A DNA stretch of 8,063 nt from DTU078 sp033808535. GTDB lineage: Bacteria > Bacillota > Clostridia > Oscillospirales > CAG-272. Below are positions 4,745 through 8,063 of the stretch, one piece after another. The stretch lies in NCBI GenBank assembly GCA_033808535.1, contig JAPXNL010000099.1, positions 1-8,063 on the forward strand. The letters are read 5' to 3'. Under the pieces are notes generated by a model. That model did not search any database and had not been told where the DNA came from. It was given only the letters and a program-made list of their open reading frames with translations. A program made the translations under genes and the position numbers. Numbering within the stretch: the first letter of the stretch is position 1; each line of letters opens with the position of its first letter.

Positions 4745-6877
4745 ATGTTAAATTTCAAATCGCCGGTCAAATATCTTCCCGGGGTCGGGGAGGTGAGAGC
4801 GAAGCAGCTTGCGAAACTGGGCATCACCGACGTGGGCGGGCTGCTCCGCCATTTTCCGCGCGCTTATCAGCACCGCGGAAATGTGCGGCTGCTCTCGGAG
4901 GTCGCTGAAGGCGAGGTGGCGGCATTCGTCCTCACCGTCCGCACACAGCCGGTGACCAGAATGGTCAAAAACCGTATGACAATCACGAAGTTCACGGCTT
5001 TTGACGACTCGCGGACCTGTGTGATAGTATTTTTCAACCAGCGCTATATTGGCGATATTTTCGGCGTCGGCGATACATTCCGCTTTTGGGGCAAGCTGAC
5101 CTATGACGGCGGAGTCGCGACGCTCATCTCGCCCGCGTTCGAGCAGGTGCGCGAGGACAAGCCTTTGCCCGAGTTTGTGCCTATATACAGGCTGACGGCA
5201 AATCTGTCCCAAAAATACCTGGGCGGGCTGACGGGTGCGGCGCTCGAGCGCATGAACCCCTCCGCTTATCCGGAGCTTTTGCCGCGCCGGGCGTATGAGG
5301 AGCACGGGCTGTGCTCCCCGGCAGAGGCGTACCGATTTACACATTTCCCGCAGACGTATTCGGAGTTTGAGCGCGGGCGCAACTATTTTGTGTTCGAGGA
5401 GCTGTATATTTTCGCGCTCGGTCTGACGCGCGCTCGCAGGTCGCGACCGACGGGCGGCGCACCGAAGCTTGAGCGCGTTGACCCGCGCGAGTTTCTGGCT
5501 GCACTGCCGTTTGAGCTGACCGGCGCGCAGAAGCGCGTTATAAACGAGATATACGCCGATATGACGTCGGAGTCGCGCCGCCCGATGGCGCGGCTGGTGT
5601 CGGGCGACGTCGGCAGCGGCAAGACGGTATGCGCGGCGGCCGCGGTGTATTTCACAGTCAAAAGCGGCTATCAGGCGTCGCTGATGGCGCCGACCGAAAT
5701 CCTCGCCGCCCAGCACTACGCCGACCTGTCGGCGCTGTTCTCGCGGCTGAGCATAACAGTGGCGCTGCTCACCGGCTCGACCAAACCCGCCGAAAAGAAG
5801 GCGATAAAGGAAGGGCTGGCTGCCGGCAGCATCGACTTTGTCATCGGCACTCATGCACTTCTGACAGACGACGTTGAGTTTAAAAATCCGGCACTTGTGA
5901 TAACAGACGAGCAGCACCGCTTCGGCGTTATGCAGCGCGCGCGGCTGGCGGAGAAGGGGCACGACCTGCATGTGCTCGTCATGAGCGCCACGCCGATACC
6001 GCGCACGCTGGCTATGATAATCTACGGCGACCTCGATATGTCGGTGGTCGACGAGCTGCCGCCCGGCAGACAGAAGGTCGGCACTTACGTTGTGGACGAA
6101 AGCTACAGGGAGCGGCTGAACAGGTTCATCGCCAAAAATGTGGCCGAAGGCGGGCAGGTGTATATAGTATGCCCCACGATTGAGGAACAGGACGAGGACG
6201 ACCCGGGCGACGACGAACTGGGCGAGGGTCTTACAATCTCCGACGGCGGCGTAGTAGGCTTCGATTTCGACGGCACACGGGAGAGCGAGGAGCATATAAA
6301 ACTTAAAAGCGCCGCAGGATATGCGGAGAAGCTGCGGAGCGAAGTGTTCCCGGGTCTGCGCGTCGGGCTTATCCACGGCAGGATGCGCGGCGCCGAAAAG
6401 GACGCCGTCATGCGCGACTTCGCGGCGGGCAACATCGACATTCTCGTGTCGACCACGGTGATAGAGGTGGGCATAAACGTGCCGAATGCCTCGCTGATGA
6501 TAGTCGAGAACGCCGAGCGGTTCGGGATGGCGCAGCTTCATCAGCTGAGGGGGCGCGTAGGACGCGGGACACGCAAATCGTACTGCATACTCGTGTCCGA
6601 CACCAAAAACGAGCAGTCGAGAAAACGGCTCGAGGTGCTGCACGAAACCTCAGACGGATACAAGGTAGCGCAGGCAGACCTCGACCTGCGCGGGCCGGGC
6701 GACTTTCTGCCGCGCGGCTCCGACTCGACGCGCCAGCACGGGGAGCTAAGATTCAGGTTCGCCAGTTTGTGCAGCAATATGGAGCTGCTCAAATCGGCGT
6801 TTGACCTTGCAGCCTCGTGTGAGCCGACCGGGGCGGCGCTTGAAGCGGTGCGCGAGTGGTTTGATACTAAACTGTAA
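4745..6877 (+). CDS. recG: ATP-dependent DNA helicase RecG
   Basis: Branch-migrating superfamily-2 helicase that remodels stalled forks and Holliday junctions. From ATG at 4745 the product is 710 residues. The N-terminal part (1-250) holds the wedge/OB region, starting with the usual SPVKYLPGVG and LLRHFPRAY. The helicase core shows Walker A GDVGSGKT (287-294), the RecG-type DEQH box (388-391), SATPIPRT (about 415-422), and motif VI in QLRGRVGRG (about 601-609) preceded by NAERFGMAQ. Residues about 480-515, after CPTIEE, form an acidic and glycine-rich insertion that most RecG proteins lack, which explains the extra length over the usual 680-690. The C-terminal motif reads GDFLPRGSDSTRQHG, slightly divergent from the usual GTRQSG form. 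The ATG has no good ribosome binding site; upstream in-frame codons lead only to a TTG at 4673 that would add 24 unconserved residues. Likely first gene of an operon with ymdB and spoVS. Confidence 0.96.
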   Translation: MLNFKSPVKYLPGVGEVRAKQLAKLGITDVGGLLRHFPRAYQHRGNVRLLSEVAEGEVAAFVLTVRTQPVTRMVKNRMTITKFTAFDDSRTCVIVFFNQRYIGDIFGVGDTFRFWGKLTYDGGVATLISPAFEQVREDKPLPEFVPIYRLTANLSQKYLGGLTGAALERMNPSAYPELLPRRAYEEHGLCSPAEAYRFTHFPQTYSEFERGRNYFVFEELYIFALGLTRARRSRPTGGAPKLERVDPREFLAALPFELTGAQKRVINEIYADMTSESRRPMARLVSGDVGSGKTVCAAAAVYFTVKSGYQASLMAPTEILAAQHYADLSALFSRLSITVALLTGSTKPAEKKAIKEGLAAGSIDFVIGTHALLTDDVEFKNPALVITDEQHRFGVMQRARLAEKGHDLHVLVMSATPIPRTLAMIIYGDLDMSVVDELPPGRQKVGTYVVDESYRERLNRFIAKNVAEGGQVYIVCPTIEEQDEDDPGDDELGEGLTISDGGVVGFDFDGTRESEEHIKLKSAAGYAEKLRSEVFPGLRVGLIHGRMRGAEKDAVMRDFAAGNIDILVSTTVIEVGINVPNASLMIVENAERFGMAQLHQLRGRVGRGTRKSYCILVSDTKNEQSRKRLEVLHETSDGYKVAQADLDLRGPGDFLPRGSDSTRQHGELRFRFASLCSNMELLKSAFDLAASCEPTGAALEAVREWFDTKL

Positions 6878-6932
6878 GCCGGCGGTCCGGCAATGCCGCG
6901 CCAAAGCCGCGGTTATTTAACGGGAGAATGAG

Positions 6933-7724
6933 ATGGCACAACAATTTTATAAGATTCTGGCGATCGGCGATGTTGTCGGTCCGGCTGCGGCGGAGGCGAT
7001 GTGCAAACGCCTGCCTGCGCTGAAAACCGAGCTTGGCGCCTCGCTTGTGGTGGTCAACGGCGAAAACGCATGCGCGGGCAACGGTCTTGACCCTGCCACT
7101 GCGAGAGCCTTCTTCGGCGCGGGCGCAGACGTTATAACCTCCGGCAACCACATCTGGCACAAGCGCGACATCAGGCAGTTTCTCGACGATTGCCCGACTC
7201 TCCTGCGGCCGGTCAACTACCCTCCGGTATGCCCCGGACACGGCAGCGTCACAGTCGAGCGCGGCGGAAAGCGCGTGCTTGTGATAAACGCGCTCGGCAC
7301 GGTGTTTATGGATCCGTTCGACAGCCCGTTCGACGCCGTCGATCGCGTGCTTGAGCGCGAAGCCGGAAAATATGACTATTCCGTGCTCGACATACACGCC
7401 GAAGCGACCTCGGAGAAACTGGCGATCGCAAACTATCTCGACGGACGCGTGAACGTTATATTCGGCACGCACACGCATGTTCAGACCGCGGACGAGCAGA
7501 TACTGCCGAACGGCAGCGGTTATATAACAGATCTCGGCATGACAGGGCCGCCCGAATCGGTGCTTGGCATAAAAACAGATATTATAATCGAGAAATTCCG
7601 CACGCATATGCCGGTGCGTTTCGAGCTTGCGGAAGGACCGTCAGAGCTTCAGGGGGCATTGTTCACGCTGGGTGTCAACACAGGGCGCGCGATCGGGATA
7701 AAACGCATTAAGCTCGCGCTGTAA
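6933..7724 (+). CDS. ymdB: YmdB-family metallophosphoesterase (2',3'-cyclic nucleotide phosphodiesterase)
   Basis: A 263-residue dimetal phosphoesterase of the family (TIGR00282) whose B. subtilis member hydrolyses 2',3'-cAMP and influences the choice between motility and biofilm. All expected metal ligands are visible: Asp13 in IGDVVG, Glu44 and Asn45 in NGENAC, Asn72 and His73 in GNHIWHK, His155 in HAEATSEK, and His180 and His182 in GTHTHVQTAD. Their spacing matches what I recall of B. subtilis YmdB with a constant shift of five residues. The GYITDLGMTGP signature (197-206) is also present, so the enzyme should be active. GGGAG lies six bases before the ATG. The 55-base gap after recG contains a small hairpin (GCCGG/CCGGC, 6878-6891) but no clear terminator or promoter, so co-transcription with recG is likely; spoVS follows 42 bases later. 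Confidence 0.95.
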   Translation: MAQQFYKILAIGDVVGPAAAEAMCKRLPALKTELGASLVVVNGENACAGNGLDPATARAFFGAGADVITSGNHIWHKRDIRQFLDDCPTLLRPVNYPPVCPGHGSVTVERGGKRVLVINALGTVFMDPFDSPFDAVDRVLEREAGKYDYSVLDIHAEATSEKLAIANYLDGRVNVIFGTHTHVQTADEQILPNGSGYITDLGMTGPPESVLGIKTDIIIEKFRTHMPVRFELAEGPSELQGALFTLGVNTGRAIGIKRIKLAL

Positions 7725-7766
7725 ACCTATAAATCGACTGAATATAATATCAACGGAGGTACAGTC

Positions 7767-8027
7767 ATGGAAATTTTGAAGGTATCGGCGAAATCCAGCC
7801 CCAATGCGGTGGCGGGCGCGATTGCAGGCTGCATACGCTCGGAAGGGGCAGTGCAGCTCGACGCCGTCGGCGCGGGCGCAGTGAACGTCGTGGTAAAGGC
7901 GATAATCATCGCGCGTGGTTTTATGGAGCCGGTAGGTGTGGAACTGGTTTGTGTGCCGTCGTTTATAGACATAAAAATAGAAGGTGAAGAGCGAACGGCG
8001 GTCAGATTTACGGTACAAACGAAATAA
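7767..8027 (+). CDS. spoVS: Stage V sporulation protein S
   Basis: An 86-residue protein, exactly the usual length and highly similar throughout to the SpoVS family: MEILKVSAKSSPNAVAGAIAG at the start, the VGAGAVNQ-like segment (here VGAGAVNVVVKAI, 33-45), and IARGFMEPVG (48-57) followed by the VPSFIDIKIEGEERTA end. SpoVS has an Alba-like fold and is needed for late spore development in B. subtilis, where it also affects sporulation entry; its biochemical role, perhaps nucleic-acid binding, is unsettled. The ribosome binding site is near perfect: GGAGGT (7755-7760) six bases before ATG. ymdB directly upstream repeats the B. subtilis order. A TATAAT at 7743-7748 is too close to the binding site to serve as its promoter, so expression probably comes from upstream. 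Its presence indicates a spore-forming lineage. Confidence 0.97.
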   Translation: MEILKVSAKSSPNAVAGAIAGCIRSEGAVQLDAVGAGAVNVVVKAIIIARGFMEPVGVELVCVPSFIDIKIEGEERTAVRFTVQTK

Positions 8028-8063
8028 GCGATGAAAAGCAGCCGTGTATGCAGATTTTCCGTC

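Noticed and set aside
4748..6643. 631-codon open frame on the minus strand, opposite recG
   Set aside because: It lies wholly antisense to a clear recG gene. Its translation is Arg/His/Ala-rich with no recognisable motif, as expected from the codon bias of a GC-rich gene read on the other strand.
6867..7607. 246-codon minus-strand frame opposite ymdB
   Set aside because: Same reason: a shadow of a gene with all its metal ligands intact on the plus strand; no motif or ribosome binding site.
7743..7748. Perfect TATAAT just ahead of spoVS
   Set aside because: A start site seven bases downstream would fall inside the GGAGGT ribosome binding site, and there is no acceptable -35 box; a sigma-H-type reading also fails because no AGGA box is found upstream of GAAT.
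8031..8063. ATG followed by 10 open codons at the right edge
   Set aside because: No ribosome binding site and too short to judge; it may or may not be the start of the next gene.

Overview
The window reads as chromosomal DNA of an endospore-forming, fairly GC-rich member of the Clostridia. An Oscillospirales/Ruminococcaceae-like gut anaerobe is my best guess. The grounds are spoVS next to a ymdB phosphodiesterase, Firmicute-style ribosome binding sites (GGAGGT, AAAGGTG, AAGGAG), a DUF3343/cysteine-desulfurase pair, and a small Cys-cluster protein with a CRKFxYDPLKR-like signature of a kind I recall from Clostridia. The placement is inferred from gene content; no rRNA or other taxonomic marker is present.

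Layout. Everything from 211 to 4660 is on the minus strand and everything from 4745 to 8027 is on the plus strand, with a divergent gap at about 4661-4744. The minus-strand half holds four transcription units, listed in transcript order. (1) 4660-4370 encodes a small single-pass membrane protein of unknown function, followed by a strong intrinsic terminator (4327-4352). (2) dapF (4048-3206) is directly abutted by a hypoxanthine/deoxyinosine DNA glycosylase gene (3205-2726), behind a good promoter with a perfect TTGACA box. (3) 2338-1826 encodes an uncharacterised Cys-cluster protein with a long disordered Pro/Ala/Asp-rich tail, with its own promoter and terminator (1727-1757). (4) A DUF3343 Se/S-carrier-like protein (1615-1394) lies 22 bases ahead of a SufS/CsdB-type cysteine desulfurase (1371-211), and the unit ends in a long hairpin (77-108). 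The plus-strand half is recG (4745-6877), ymdB (6933-7724) and spoVS (7767-8027), probably one operon; ymdB-spoVS is the order known from Bacillus subtilis.

How the genes relate. The window is mostly housekeeping: lysine/peptidoglycan precursor synthesis (DapF), DNA repair (the glycosylase and RecG), sulfur or selenium mobilisation (desulfurase plus DUF3343), and developmental regulation (YmdB, SpoVS). There is no sign of a mobile element, phage, CRISPR array or defence island. The less ordinary material is in the gaps and in odd proteins: a GC-rich, hairpin-dense stretch at 2478-2686 with a possible plus-strand promoter in front of it; a near-consensus plus-strand promoter at 4253-4281 that points into the antisense strand of the small membrane-protein gene; a cluster of CTGT...ACAG dyads ahead of the DUF3343/desulfurase unit; and an acidic insertion in RecG. 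I found no clear new multi-gene system, and these candidates should be read as leads.
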